A stretch of 64,000 bases of DNA from Kingdonia uniflora. Its lineage: Eukaryota > Streptophyta > Magnoliopsida > Ranunculales > Circaeasteraceae. This document shows, one piece after another, positions 45,561-58,324 of the stretch (position 1 is its first letter; each line of letters starts with the position of its first letter). The DNA lies in NCBI GenBank assembly GCA_014058105.1, contig JACGCM010000376.1, forward strand, positions 310,001-374,000. Direction: 5' to 3'. A program made the translations under genes and the position numbers. The notes under the pieces are model-generated. The model was not told the DNA's origin, made no database searches, and saw only the letters and a program-made list of their open reading frames with translations.

Positions 45561-48500
45561 ATGCTTGAGTATATTGTTGACATCGAAAGTTACAAAGATG
45601 GCAGCTACAAGACTGATGCCACGATCGTCCAAGTTGACGAAACAAATGAAGAAAAACACTTCTACTTTATCGATACACAGACAGTCAACAACTCCAGCAG
45701 ATTTAAATGTAGGCGCGTTGGACAATGCCATGATCTAACAATGGTAGACAAAGAAGCTCGTTTGTTGCCAGAATCTAGCAATCGGCGAGCTGAAATTTCT
45801 TTCGAAGACTGTGACGTTCGTCACGTCAACTTTCTGCACCACGATGCTATAGTCATCATGTTAAAGATAAAGAATATAGTTCTACATACGATGATGGTAG
45901 ATACCGGCAGCAGGATCGAACTATTATTCCAGAGCAGAATCGACCAAATGGGCTTAGCAGACAAGGTCGAACCAAGTGACATCAATGTCTCTAGATTCAA
46001 CGGCTCTAAAGAAGAGTGCGCAGGAAAAATTATACTTCCCATCACAACTGGGCCAGTCACACTTGACATAGTTTTTTACGTTATCAATGCCAAATCCCTT
46101 TACCTGGGCATCATGGGATGACCATGGTTTCATAACATGAAAGTTATTCACTCCACATATCATCAGGCATTACGATTCAACCAGAAAGGAGGGATCTACG
46201 AAATCAAAGGCAGCCAGAAATTGGCTCAAGCTTGCGATAATACTATTTCCATTGAAACTGAGCCAGCTATAACAGCTCCAGCATAGCAATTATAGCAGTC
46301 AATTCTAACAGAACCTCAGTTGCCAAGCGTCAAACCGACAGAGTACATCGAGATCAGTGACACGCAAAGAGGAACTCAAATTGGAACTCTCCTGAGCATG
46401 GAGGAACGCTCAAATCTCATACAATTCCTCTCAGATAACAATGACGTCTTTGCATGGATGTTTCAAGAAATGTTAGGGATCGATCCAACTGTGGCATGCC
46501 ACAAGCTAGAGTTGAAGGATAAAGCAGAACTGGTTAAACAAAAGCAACGAACTATAGCACCAAAACTTCAAGACGAAATGAATAAAAAGATCGACAAATT
46601 GATTGAGGTCGGTTTTATTCTCAAAACTATTTACCCGGACTAGATCTTAAACACTGTTGCAGTCCCAAAGAAGAATGGCAAAATCAGAGTTGGTGTTGAT
46701 TTCACGGATCTCAACCGATACACTCCGAAATATAGCTTTCCACTTCCAATCATCAATCATCTGCTCGATTATACAGCAGGACACGAACTTCTCTCTAAGA
46801 TGGATGCTGCATCAGGATATAATCAGATACCACTTTTTCCTGAAGATCAAGAAAAGACTGCGTTCATCACTGAACAAGGTCTATATTGTTATAAAGTCGT
46901 GCCTTTCAGCCTAAAAAATGCTGGTGCCACCTATCAGAGATTGATAACACAAATGTTCAAAGACCATCTCGGTAAAAAAATGGAGGACTACATTGACGAT
47001 ATGCTCTGCAAAAGTCCCAAGAAAGAGGACCATCTTACAGATTTACGAGCAACTTTCGAGATTTTATGATCTTACAAGATGCGTTTAAATCCTAATAAAT
47101 GCCAGTTCAGCGTACAATCCGCAATGTTTTTGGGCCATCTAATTAGCAAAAGAGGCATTGAAGCTGATCCATCAAACATACGAGCTCTCTTAGCTATGCC
47201 TTCACAAAAAACAAAGAAGAACGTTCAGAACTAGCCAGGAAGATTGCAGTACTCAACAGATTTGTATCCAAATTATCAGACAGATGTCGACCTCTATTCA
47301 ATTTGTTAAGACAGTGTACATCATGAGGAAAATCAAAGAAAGATCCAGAGATCGAATGGACAGACAAATGTGAAGCGGCTTTCCACGAACTCCAAAGTTA
47401 TTTGGGCGAACTACCAGTTATGAGCACATCGATAGATAGAGAAGAACTCACAGTATATCTCGCTGTCACATATGTATATCTTAGCTCTGTTCTTCTCCGA
47501 CTTGACGAAAGGGCTGAGAAACCAGTCTATTTTATCAGCAAGACTCTGACTCCCGCTGAAACAAGATACACCAAGATCGAGAAGCTTCTTCTAACCCTCG
47601 TCTATACATCACAGAAATTGTAGCAGTATTTCCAAGCTCATATTATTCGTGTCTTGACGAACTATCCACTCCGCGAAATCTTATCCAAGCGAGAAAAATC
47701 TCGACGTATTCAACAATGGTCAGTAACACTCGGGGAACACGATATGCATTTCGAACCACGTCACTCCGAAAAAGGTCAAGCTGTAGCAGATTTTCTAGCA
47801 AACTTTCTAGTAGAAGATCCTGATTGGGAAGAAGATTTTATTGGTCAAAAAGATAAACCGGTCATAGACCAGTCTGAAGATAAATCAGATTGGGTAACAA
47901 AGAAAGGTTGGCAACTTTTGACTGACGGCTCCGTCGGACCAGCCGGATCAGGAATTGGAATTGTCCTTATTACTCCTAATGATCGACTTGAAAAATTCAT
48001 TCGCCTCAATTTTGAAGCATCCAAAAATGAAGCAGAATATGAGGCATTAATTCATGGCTTGGACATGGCACTCACATTGGGTATAGCAGAGCTCTCTGTC
48101 TGTACAGATTCATTACTAATCGTCAACCATTACACAGGCGTATATCAAACCAATGGGAGAATGGTTGACTATGCTGCTGCAGTGGTCGAACGAATGAACA
48201 AATTTCTGACAATTTCTAGGGAGCATTTCCCAAGGGGAGAAAATAGACATTCAAATGCACTCGCTTATGTTGTTGGTGTCCTTGGATCAGAAGCTCGTTA
48301 CTTAAAAATTGACATCATTTCTAACCCCAACATTAATGCCATCATGTCCAACACCGTTAATACTGGGGGCAGCGAGGAGATCAAAGATGATTGGAGACAG
48401 CCCTTCATTACATACATCGGATCTTAAAATAAATTTGACGGTTCACTTCCAGAGGATCCTACAGAATGACGGAGATTAATTGACAATGCTAGAAGATACA

Positions 48501-49650
48501 TTATTGAGGACAATCTCTTATATAAAATTTTAGTCACTGGTCTATACCTCCTTTGTCTATCTGACAAAGAAGCACAACAATTCTTGTACGATCTACAGAA
48601 AGGGACATGCGGGTCCCATGCAGCAGGACGATCTCTTACAAACAAAGCTTCAACTCAAGGAATGTTTTGTCCTAAGTTGAAAGCACAGGCAATCGAATAT
48701 GTTCGTAAGTGTGATGTTTGTCAATGGCATTGACCTAAAATACGAGCTCTAGCACTCGAACTACACTCAAGCCAAGTCACTTGGCCATTCAGACGATGGG
48801 CACTCGATCTCGTAGGAGAGTTTCCTACAGCACCAGGAAAGCAAAAACATGTGTTGGTCGCTACAGATTACTTCACTAAATGGGTAGAAGCAGTCCCGCT
48901 GTGCCGAACAAGGGAAGAAGAAGTCATCAGATTTATCTGGGAGAACATTATTATTTGCTTCGGCAGACCACATCTTATCAGAATTGACAATGGACCACAG
49001 TTCGTTGGCTCCAAAATCATGGCATTCCTCAATGAGCACAACATCATTCATTCCCCGTCCAATTCTTATTATCCACAAGGAAACGGACAAGCTAAAATTA
49101 TTAATAGAACTATTATGGACGGCATCAAGAAGCGTTTAAACGACAAAAAGGGTAACTGGGAGAACGAGCTACCACACGTACTTTGGGCCTACCGAACAAC
49201 TCCCAGAACAGTAACAGGCTGTACTCCAGTCTTACTGGCCTACAGGACTAAAGCCATCATTCCCGATCAATATCATCATCCAGTACATGATCACGAGATG
49301 ACAGATGAAGAAAATGAATTTCAGATCGCATGCAATCTGAATTTGATCGAAGAAATACGTGACAGAGCCATTGTTAATCTGGGAAGATATCATCTTGCTT
49401 TATCCCGATCCTATACCAAACGCGTTCGACACCGAGAATTCAAAGTTAAAGACCTCGTTCTCAGATAAATCCCATAACATCGCAAAGCACCTAATGCTGG
49501 AAAGTTAGCTGACAATTGGGAAGGTCCTCTTATCATAACTGGCGCAAGTGGTTTAGAATCCTACAATCTCAGTACACATGAAGGCGTACCTGTACCCAAT
49601 CCATGGAATACCCATCGATTGAAGCTGTATCGAAGATTAAAATACTGTAA
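45561..49650 (+). pseudogene. E4 pol (PR-RT-RNH-aRNH-INT)
   Basis: The best preserved Tat pol here, with long open stretches. Protease MVDTGSRIELLF near 45,900. Reverse transcriptase from about 46,660, with YIDD intact at 46,989-47,000. RNase H at about 47,330-47,820. Archaic-type RNase H at about 47,905-48,260 (LLTDGSVGPAGSG, NEAEYEALIHGL, CTDSLL). Integrase: zinc region with CDVCQWH, core D at 48,806-48,808 and D at 48,986-48,988 (59 residues between), but the third position at 49,094-49,096 is Lys (GNGQAKIINR) where E3 has Glu (GNGQAE). Several stops occur. A C-terminal domain follows to about 49,645. Confidence 0.9.
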
Positions 49651-49803
49651 CATCAGATATTATTCAATAAAGTACTTTTTCATCATCATCCAGTAAGTCT
49701 ATTCAATTCAGGCATTCTACATATCTCCGTATAGTTCACTCAGTTCGACCTATACCAGAGAATTACTACAACAAATTACTACAACATTCAACATATCTCA
49801 TTA

Positions 49804-50750
49804 CGGTCGCTTATTGATACGCTCAATTCGACCTGTAACTGAGACCTACAACATAGTTCTTCCAGTATATACGCTATCCCAAGGGTCGCTTATTGAGTTA
49901 ATCAATTCGACCTGGCAAAGACACGCTATACAGCTATTCAATATATCTCATTACGATTGCTTATTGATACGCTCAATTCGACCTGTAACTGAGACCTACA
50001 ACATAGTTTTTCCAGTATATACGCTCTCCCGAGGGTTGCTTATTAAGTCAATCAATTCGACCTGGCCGAGACTTGTCATACAGCTATTTAATATTCAATA
50101 TATATTATTATTGTCGCTTATTGATAAGCTCAATTCGACTTGTAACTGAGACCTGCAACATAGTTCTTCCAGTATACACGTTGTCCCGAGGGTCGCTTAT
50201 TGAGTCAATCAATTCGACCTGGCAGAGACACGCTATACATTTATTCAATATTCAATATATCTCATTACGGTCGCTTATTGATACGCTCAATTCGACCTGT
50301 AACTGAGAACTACAATATAGCTCTTCGATTATACACGTTATCCCGAGGGTCACTTATTGAGTCAATCAATTCGACCTGGCAGAGACACGTTATACATCTA
50401 TTCAACATTCAATATATCTCATTACGGTTGCTTATTGATACGCTCAATTTGACCTGTAACTGAGACCTAAAACATAGCTCTTCCAGTATACACGCTCTCT
50501 CGAGGGTCGCTTATTGAGTCAATCAATTTGACCTGGCAGAGACACTCTATACAGATATTCAACATTCAATATATCTTATTATGGTTGCTTATTGATACGC
50601 TCAATTTGACCTATAACTAAGACCTACAACATTCAATATTCCTCATTACGGTCGTTTATTGATTCGTTCAATTGAACCTTTAACTGAGACATACATTACT
50701 ATTTTAACAAACAAACATCTCTTTACGGTTGATGATTGACTTGTTCAATT
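49804..50750 (+). repeat. E4 3' UTR tandem array, 150-157 bp units
   Basis: Starts of GCTTATTGATACGCTCAATT-type units are preceded by CGGTCG-like bases at 49,804, 49,954, 50,111, 50,268, 50,425 and 50,582; spacings are 150, 157, 157, 157 and 157. Shorter degraded units follow at about 50,649 and 50,726. Each unit holds two related halves (...TTATTGATACGCTCAATTCG and ...TTATTGAGTCAATCAATTCG). Because the spacing is not a multiple of three yet few stops occur, spurious ORFs run through it. Confidence 0.92.
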
Positions 50751-50955
50751 CGACCTATACACAAGATAATACAACATCACTGCAATCATATATCTTAATA
50801 TATCTCCATATGATCGTTTATTGGTTCACCCAATTCGACCATACATAGAGATAACAAAAAATTTCTTTCTAATCAACATTTGACATTTTTTCTACAGCAA
50901 AGACATATTTACACTCCGTCTAACTATAATATAAGCAATTTAACTATCTTTCACA

Positions 50956-52081
50956 CTACGGACTTGCAGCATTCGAACTTTCCCTAGTCCCAGACAAAAG
51001 TAGGGTAGGGAAAGGTATAGCAGCATTAACTACAGTAAGAGGCGCATTCAGTAGTTCCATAACTCTCGGCATCAGATTATCTATATAATATAACCGCGTT
51101 AGCTGCATATCATACTCTATATCGTGTTCAGTTGAAGCAGCCAAGATTGAATTACGGTCTTGCCGTAATTTCTTTATATCAGTATGCAACATAGCCATAG
51201 TGCGCAATGTAGCATTATCTGCAGTCAATAGCATAGCTTCACAAAGCTCGGTCTTCACTTTGGTTAGCTCGTCGTCAAGATCCTTGTATCGATCTACCAG
51301 ATATTCCTTCTTTTTCAGCAACGAAGCCCTATATTGCTTTGTTACCTACACACTACGATCCATTTCCTGCTTCACACGTTGCAAATTCTCACTCAGCTCC
51401 TGACAATACGCGTTATCATTATCTGCATCCTTTAACTTTTGTAACTCCTTATACTTAAGATGGAGCTCCTCATAAACCACATTACCTTGCATACACTCTA
51501 TTTCCAAGGCTTGTTTTTCTCATTCTAGATCGGTTATCCATGTGTTACACTAATTGATGGTTATGTTCAGCTCTTGATCTCTCTTTGTACATGCTTCTTC
51601 GTGAGTTCTGGCACGGTCACTTTTTCTCTGACAAGAATCTCGAGCCTCACACAAATCCCAGCTCTACTTTTTCAGACGATCTCGCATATTATGGAGTTCA
51701 GCATCTTGCTTCTTTAACAGATTAGCATTATCTGTTACTGCTAATTTATGATACAACAGATCAGTCTTCTGTTTTTCAATCGTACTTGACAGATCCAGCA
51801 CTCGTTGGTTTGCAGTCATGGTTTCCAATTATTTCTTCCTTAAAGAATATTTCCACAATTCGGCTTTGTTATTAGCAGCCTATATCTCTGCATCCTTACA
51901 TGGTAACTCTACAGTCATACCATTTAGACGACTCTGTAACTCTAACATATCAGCCTCCAGCTTCGAGTTCAACAAGGTCGAATTTTCAACCGCCAACGAA
52001 CACTGCTACAATTTTGCAATCAGTTCATTATTTGAAGCGGACAAAGTAGAGAGTTCGTTATGTTCATTGACTTCAGCCTAG
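50956..52081 (-). pseudogene. E4 antisense coiled-coil gene, distal part
   Basis: A minus-strand reading region from about 52,081 down to a stop at 50,956. The last 121 codons are open (from 51,321: MLKKKEYLVDRYKDLDDELT...). It is almost wholly helical and charged, with repeated stops further upstream (for example near 51,835, 51,665 and 51,350). It is the counterpart of the terminal coil of E3 (27,866-28,978). Whether it joins the gene to its right by splicing or is a separate gene is unclear. Confidence 0.55.
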
Positions 52082-52249
52082 AAGAACAGATTACAAATGG
52101 CATACATCTATCAACAGATATTCATACAAGCAAGACATATCATTCAATAACATTTATTACAACATCAAGATATGATGTTATTTCTACAACTACATACAAA
52201 GATCAACTACATTATGCAAAGCACAATTATATGTCACAGTTTAGTTGGC

Positions 52250-55200
52250 TTATGGTAGAACCCTACTACAACTCACATCTACTTGCAAAGGTTCATCAAA
52301 GATTACGACCTCTTGATGACGAGTCTTATGCCGTGTGTGAGGTAACAGATCTTCAACCTCCTCCTCCTTAGACTCTTCAGCTCGCGGTCTCGCGGTTGAA
52401 GCTCCTCCACCCTCATTACCTTTTACAAACCACATATTTTCAACCTTATCATTCTCTACTTCAACATCTTTACCACAGCTCGAGATATAACGTCTAAATT
52501 TGTTCTCTACTCTCTCGAGCTCGCCCCCGTAAAACTCGATCACCTCAGCTATCTGACGTTCATGATCTGTTTTACCAGCATGTTTTCCTCGCTTTGGAGT
52601 AAGATACTTCTTAAAATGCGATTGGGACACCTGAAGACGTTTCTGCGTATATAGTAAACGTACTTCTAACAACTTTACTTTCTTCTCCGAACTTTGCAAC
52701 AACTTATTACACTCCACCTTTTCCCTCTCCAGACACGTATTATGTTCTTTAGATCACTCCAGTTCGTTACGAGCATGCTTTAGATCATTCTCTAAACGTG
52801 TCTAGACCCTTTTATCCTCCTTCTTTATATTGAAGAAAAGGATCCTCATCATTCTTTGCCCCTTCAAAAGTTAAGCTCATCAAGCAATGGACCTACACCA
52901 CCCCATATGATTGATACACCAGCCCGAGCTGAGCATCTTTTCGGCTCTATACTATGACGATTACAGGCTTCTTGCGTTAAAATTTTTACCCGAGCCGGAT
53001 CTGGCAATACACCTCTCTCAGTTAACAGATCTAAATAGGCCTCCTTCAAGCCCCGCTCACTATCTACTTCGGCCTCAAAGTAAAGCGTCAAATAACAACC
53101 TTTGACACTTTAACTTATCACTCTCATCTACGAACTGCTTATCGTTAAAGGATTCTCGGAATAAGACAAACCTATCGTTCTCCTTCTGCAAAGCCTCATC
53201 CATCTCAATTTTTATCCTCCCATATCTACATTGAAGCTCGAATAACTCCTTAAAGGTGTTATCAAAATTGGACTTATGAAGACGTCTCTCATATTCAAGT
53301 TTATTGTGTACCTGTTGAACACGATTGATGAAATCCCTTGCTCGACTCAAGGCCGTCTCCATCTCGCTCACTTTTCCCCTTAAACGAACTACCTCCTACA
53401 TACAAATTATACATTCACCATCAAAACAACATATATCAATAGCAACCACAAAAAATTTAATTCTAAGAAAAAATAGTTCTATCACCAATACAAAGGACAA
53501 ATTCGACCAGATAAGTCTCAAAACTATGTTACAGCTATATAATCAAGAATTAACTTCTGCTACCTCCTTGATCCTATCATCAGCCACTGGAGAAGCAGGG
53601 ATTTGCTCAGAAGGTCGATCAGCCACTGGAGAGGCATCCTCCTCAGGGAAGATTATCTCACTATACTTCCCAACAATAGCAAGATTGACATCATCTATAG
53701 CCAACCCCCAAGAGTAAAATGCTTGAATCAGACTATTTTGAGCAGCCAGCACAGTATTGAAAGTCTTCTTTGCAGCATCTTCGATCTCCTTCTTTAACAC
53801 AACAATTTCTGCCATGAACTGCTCCTTCTACACAGCTTTCTCCTTCTACACAGTTTTCTCTTTCTCGAACTGTTCCCTTAGTGCAGCTTTCTCTGCATCA
53901 TGCTGCTGAACAAGTTCAGCACGGTCCTCAGTACCTGTCATCAACACCTCCAAGGCCGATTCCCACGCAACAGGCAACTGTACCACAAATACAACATAAC
54001 AAAATTATCACTCAGATCGTTTCTTAAACACAAATAATCAAATAACAACATCATACATACCTGTGACATGCTGGATTTAATCTCAGCACCCAGACGTTTT
54101 GGATCATGTTTCGCCAGCTCCCGTGACTTCTACCCTACCACATGAAGATCGATATCTTTCGGAGAAGTTCGTTTAGGTTTTACCTCTTGCTTCTGCTTCT
54201 TCACAGGAGGTACCTTATTTACAGTAGTTTCCACCACCTCAGTTCCCACCTGCGTCGTCTACACATGAACTGTTTGCTCAGAAGGGGGAAGCACCCTTTT
54301 TCCTCTAGATCGTCTCGAAGTACCCGCAGTACAGGCAGAAATCTCTATAACCCCATCAAAAGTAGAACCAGAAGTAGCCATAGCTTGATTTTAATGCGCT
54401 CGTTGTACTTTTGCAACTACAGAGTTTAGCCTTTTATCTCTACGGATACCTAACTCTCTAAGTACTGTGTTCAGCTCAATTCCTTCCCGAGATACGACGT
54501 CGAACAGACTAGGCGTATCAGTAATACCTTTTGGTTTAGGCTCTGCCAAATCAACAACAAACTATGTTAGCAGCTCGCAACAAGCTAAAAGACAAAGTAC
54601 AGACAGAATAAAGACACTACTCTCGTTAAAAATCTTATATTTCAGCTCGAGCACCGGTTCCCCAGGCACTTTCATACAATTACCCCTCACCATCACAAGA
54701 AGGTGGTACCAGGGTCTCCCAGGAGATTTAAAATCAAAGAATTTCGGCCTCGCCGAATCACTATACAAGTATCCACTCTTTCGACCTTCCACATATTTCA
54801 ACTTATAATACTTCAAGACATCGTCTGCAACGAACTGTCTTGCAATATCACCATCTCTCCATTTCTTGTTAAGGGCCTCACAGATACTCATCATCTTGAA
54901 AACATTACAATTTAATTGGGCAGGGCAACTCATTAGAGCATTCATTACCCCCTTTTGGAAAAAATTTAAGGGAATACTTAACCCATAATCAACCTGGTTC
55001 AGATAGCAAAGGAACCCTTCCTCTACGGCCTCCGCACCAGTGCCGTTGTAGTAAGCTATTTTTACATCATCTCCTATTCCCATATTTCTCTGCCATTGAT
55101 CCAGGGAAGGTACTTGATAATGTTCTATCTTACCACCTGGTCTCACCAGAGTCCTAAACCATAACACTTCATTCATCAGATAATGCCCCCATTTTCCATC

Positions 55201-55446
55201 TAAGTCTTTCTTGTACTTAAAAAATGTCTTCCCTGCGTCTACATCAGCGGAATACTTAAAGAATACCCCAGTTTCAACCCCCACTTCCAATTCCTCATTC
55301 ACCCCAGAATGAACAGCAGCCAGCATATCAACAATTGTAGTACCTCCCACCTTCGAATCATCCATAGTTCTGCCAGACGATGATGACTCCTCACTACTGG
55401 AGGATACTACAACTTTACTTTTGGGTTTTGAATTTTTGGAACGCAT
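52250..55446 (-). pseudogene. E4 antisense multi-exon gene
   Basis: Transcribed against gag-pol. Exon 1, 55,446-54,621, is open for 275 codons: Ser-rich N-terminus (VVVSSSSEESSSSG), then a globular domain with GKWGHYLMNEVLWFRTL, VDYGLSIPLNFFQKGVMNAL and LNCNVFKMMSICEALNKKW. Introns with GT-AG borders: 54,620-54,543 (78 nt), 54,060-53,978 (83 nt), 53,563-53,396 (168 nt). Exon 2 (54,542-54,061) has LFDVVSREGIELNTVLREL and a Lys/Arg-rich part PPVKKQKQEVKPKRTSPKD. Exon 3 (53,977-53,564) and exon 4 (53,395 on) are coiled coil, with a frameshift near 53,083. A further coil lies at 52,717-52,250. Several in-frame stops occur in exons 2 and 3. The globular domain resembles the Transposase_28 gypsy-type family. 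Function unknown. Confidence 0.65.
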
Positions 55447-55617
55447 CTACCACATACAAGAAAAGTCTATTCAGAGTTTATAATCAAATAGGCTTCCTCC
55501 CTCAGCCATACCCAACACTTTATTATCCTACCAAGCAGTTCAAACATGCAACTACATCTACCATGACAAGCAATAAACATACTTTTCACAACAACGAAAA
55601 TGGTGGAAACATAATTA

Positions 55618-55887
55618 CTAGCATGTACTAGAAGAGCAGCAGTCGTCATTTCCGGTCACCACCTTCACTTCAGACGGCAAAACGTCAGTTTTCCTAGTAA
55701 GATCACAGTATAACGACAAACTACGTTCAAAATTTGAAGACTTTCTCTCTCTAGAAATGCTTCTTTCTTTCTCTACAATTGAATGTGGATTGTAAGAAGG
55801 AGAAAGATGATATTTTATATTATCCCTCAGTTTCTGAAACGACAGCTCTTTGGGACACGAGTCAGCATCATCTCTCCTTGCAGGCAC
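55618..55887 (-). CDS. E4 antisense small ORF, unknown
   Basis: Eighty-nine codons from ATG 55,887, basic and Ser-rich (ERSISRERKSSNFERSLS), ending in a Cys/Ser cluster. It may extend upstream through a stop to about 55,960. It is probably an upstream exon of, or a separate ORF before, the antisense gene. No domain was recognised. Confidence 0.3.
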   Translation of the reverse strand: MPARRDDADSCPKELSFQKLRDNIKYHLSPSYNPHSIVEKERSISRERKSSNFERSLSLYCDLTRKTDVLPSEVKVVTGNDDCCSSSTC

Positions 55888-55969
55888 ATCTATTCGTTTG
55901 GCCTAATAATGATTTCTAGAGTAACGTGTTTGTTTATCACGTTTGTCTCTCTACTCTGCCATTATTAAT

Positions 55970-57000
55970 TCCAAGGACTCAATGCCCAAGAAGATTTGTA
56001 CAGATCTTGTAGCACGACCACTTTCGTACAATAACAACCTTCTGATGCTACACGATCCTGCTACGCTATTTATAGCCTGATTTCTAATTTAAAACCCTAG
56101 TATAGCTTTTACAGTTGTCACTTACCTTACTTTTGATCTGACAGAAGCAAAAAATTAGCAACAAATTCTGCTTCAATTATACTTCATCCGACCAATATCA
56201 CAGATACAGAAAGTGATGACAAGACGACCTGAAACAAAAACAAATCATTTTATTATGGTCAATCATCCGACCTTACATATAATTATAGACGGGTGGTTCT
56301 GTTCACCACATAGAATGCTTTCCCCACCAGCATCTCTCTCATCCTCTTTAGCAAGCTTATCCAGCACAATTTCTCGAACTGCTGCCTCACATCGCTCTAC
56401 ATCTATCAGAAGTTCGCAAAACATACCACATCAGAGGCTGCGCCCAAGTTCCTCACCACTGTTCAAGTTGACTATGGTGATACTCTCACAACAAGAACTT
56501 ATATAGAGCACAAAAGATATTATGCATTCATCCTCTTAACATACATGACAACAATACATCTCAGCAAGGCAACAAATATATAGCGCGATCTACACAGTTC
56601 AGAAATATATACTTTCAATTATACTTTATCCAACTCAGCAAAAATTTGATCTACATATTTTCGACCTATTTAATCTTTAACTAGTTTGAGAATTGTTACA
56701 CGGTGTCCTACAGCAGTTCATTCAAGCAGTTACAAGACAAGATGTAATAAGTTCGAATTTATTATTCAAGACAAGCAATTTACAAGGACAAATATTTCAT
56801 TCAGTTAGAAAATTAAGATTACATGATCTACAAACAGCTATTTCTTCTACATAACGAAAAGACAACTTAATATACAAATGGCAGTGCAACGCTTAAACAT
56901 AAGCAATGGAAGGCCCAACAGAAGAACTGGAGTAATGCAGAAGACAAAGTTAATCCCACCACTCCTCTGTAACCCCCACCATCTCCACAACCACTGAAGA
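55970..57000. other. E4 antisense-side spacer
   Basis: AT-rich sequence with only short ORFs. It is likely leader or intron sequence for the antisense gene. Nothing else was recognised. Confidence 0.4.
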
Positions 57001-57039
57001 CGAAGGACCACCTCCACCATTACAACACCCAATCCTTCC

Positions 57040-57330
57040 TAGGATATCGGCAATACTTCAAAGACAACACCCCAGCCTTATCATCTTCTGCCGCCACCGC
57101 ATCCTCTATAAGCTTCTGCAGACATGCCCGACGATGAGCATCAAACAAGACCACATAGTGGAATCGCCACATTTGATGATAATCATCCTTTGCCTTTTCT
57201 ACTTCTTCCTACTACATCCCATGAAAAGTGGGAGGAACAGGGATTGGAGTTGGCAGAGATAGACTTTGGTCCCCAAAATAACAAGTTTGAAGAATCATCA
57301 TCTTGTTCTGAACTCTCTCCTCATAAGCCT
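57040..57330 (-). pseudogene. E4 antisense ORF, LTR-proximal type
   Basis: The minus strand reads QTCYFGDQSLSLPTPIPVPP then TFHGM, two stops, then AKDDYHQMWRFHYVVLFDA and a Glu/Asp-rich end. It aligns with the E3 ORF at 33,575-33,928 (YFGDQSLEIPTPAPVPPTYQ) and with Em at 14,804. Stops at about 57,230 break it. It lies about 310 bases inside the polypurine tract. Confidence 0.6.
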
Positions 57331-57629
57331 GACGACGAGCAATCACCATCACTACTACTTATGCAAATCCAGACAACAGACAGGTTAAACCAGGATGAAC
57401 AATGATAGCAACTGGTCACCATTTTTTATAGCAGTAGCATTTAAATGTATACCACAACTTCCAATAAAGTCTTTATCACAAGCACACATCTCTAACATAA
57501 TTTTTGGGAGACCCAACAGTCAAAACAATTATTCTTCAAGATAACTAGGAAGCCATTAATGCAGCATTTAAAACGAATGAACTTCTCAACCAACACCACT
57601 CGATACACACGTTTCTCCTGCTATTGGCT

Positions 57630-57642
57630 GAGAGGGGGCAGT
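57630..57642 (+). promoter_or_regulatory. E4 polypurine tract
   Basis: GAGAGGGGGCAGT directly before the 3' LTR. Confidence 0.8.
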
Positions 57643-58302
57643 TGTAAGGGTTTATTTCTAATCCTCGTACTCAGTCCGATATTCGAGCTCATATAGTTCG
57701 AATAAACACATTGATAACCAACCAAGGATTGAGGGCAAGCAGATTGCAATACAGACTTCCTCATCTACAGTTCAGAGATATTAAAACACCTAGTAACATC
57801 GCACTGCAGAAGACACTCAAATATCCATCAACAGTTCGTATACATACGAACATCGTTAGAGATCGTATCTTCAGCAACAGTCCAAAGTTATAGCTAAAAT
57901 CATCAAGAGATCCGTTATAAGATCAATAATTATCAGATAGTAAGACGTTACAAGAGACCTCATAAAAGACTCATCAAACCTGATATTTGTAATGTTCTTC
58001 ATTAAAGCAATAATGGCCATATTATAAGACCTATAAATAGGACTAGAGAGCAAGAGATTAGGGGGGCGGCTCTGACACATCTTCTAAGAGACCTTTTCTA
58101 CATCTTTATCTTTGTAATAGCTTGCAGTCTATAAACATCTCTCTCTCTTGCTAAAATCCTCAGGAGAGGTCGTGGTTTTTTAACCCATTCAAGGGTTTTC
58201 TATGCTAAATCTTGTATTAGTTACTCTCAATTCTTAGCTAACATTCCATATTTCAAGGGTATAAGGCACTATCTTCGTCCAATACGAAAATAGGCTATTA
58301 CA
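57643..58302 (+). repeat. E4 3' LTR, 660 bp
   Basis: Same ends as the 5' LTR, with a small insertion around 58,125-58,150. Stem-loops CCTC-AGGA-GAGG at 58,158-58,169 and AACCCATTCAAGGGTT at 58,182-58,197. Confidence 0.92.
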
Positions 58303-58324
58303 TCATTAAGTTTTTTTCTGACAG

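Larger units (their letters stand above)
43418..58302 (+). mobile_element. E4: complete Tat-lineage gypsy element, 14.9 kb
   Basis: 5' LTR 43,418-44,061, PBS, gag, pol with two RNase H domains, a 3' UTR tandem array, an antisense multi-exon gene region, a polypurine tract and a 3' LTR 57,643-58,302. Flanking TCCTT and TCATT fit a 5-bp target duplication with one change. The LTRs differ by roughly 5 percent by eye plus small indels. Sense genes carry scattered stops and the integrase has lost its catalytic Glu, so it is not autonomous now. Confidence 0.92.

Noticed and set aside
49814..50463. Overlapping plus-strand ORFs of 77-111 codons with repeated SIRPVTETYNI-type peptides
   Set aside because: They are read through the 150-157 bp tandem array. 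Each unit happens to lack stops in some frames. No start context or domain supports a gene.
57124..57405. Plus-strand ORF of 93 codons, acidic
   Set aside because: The conserved frame here is on the minus strand (FGDQSL, PVPP motifs shared with E3 and Em).
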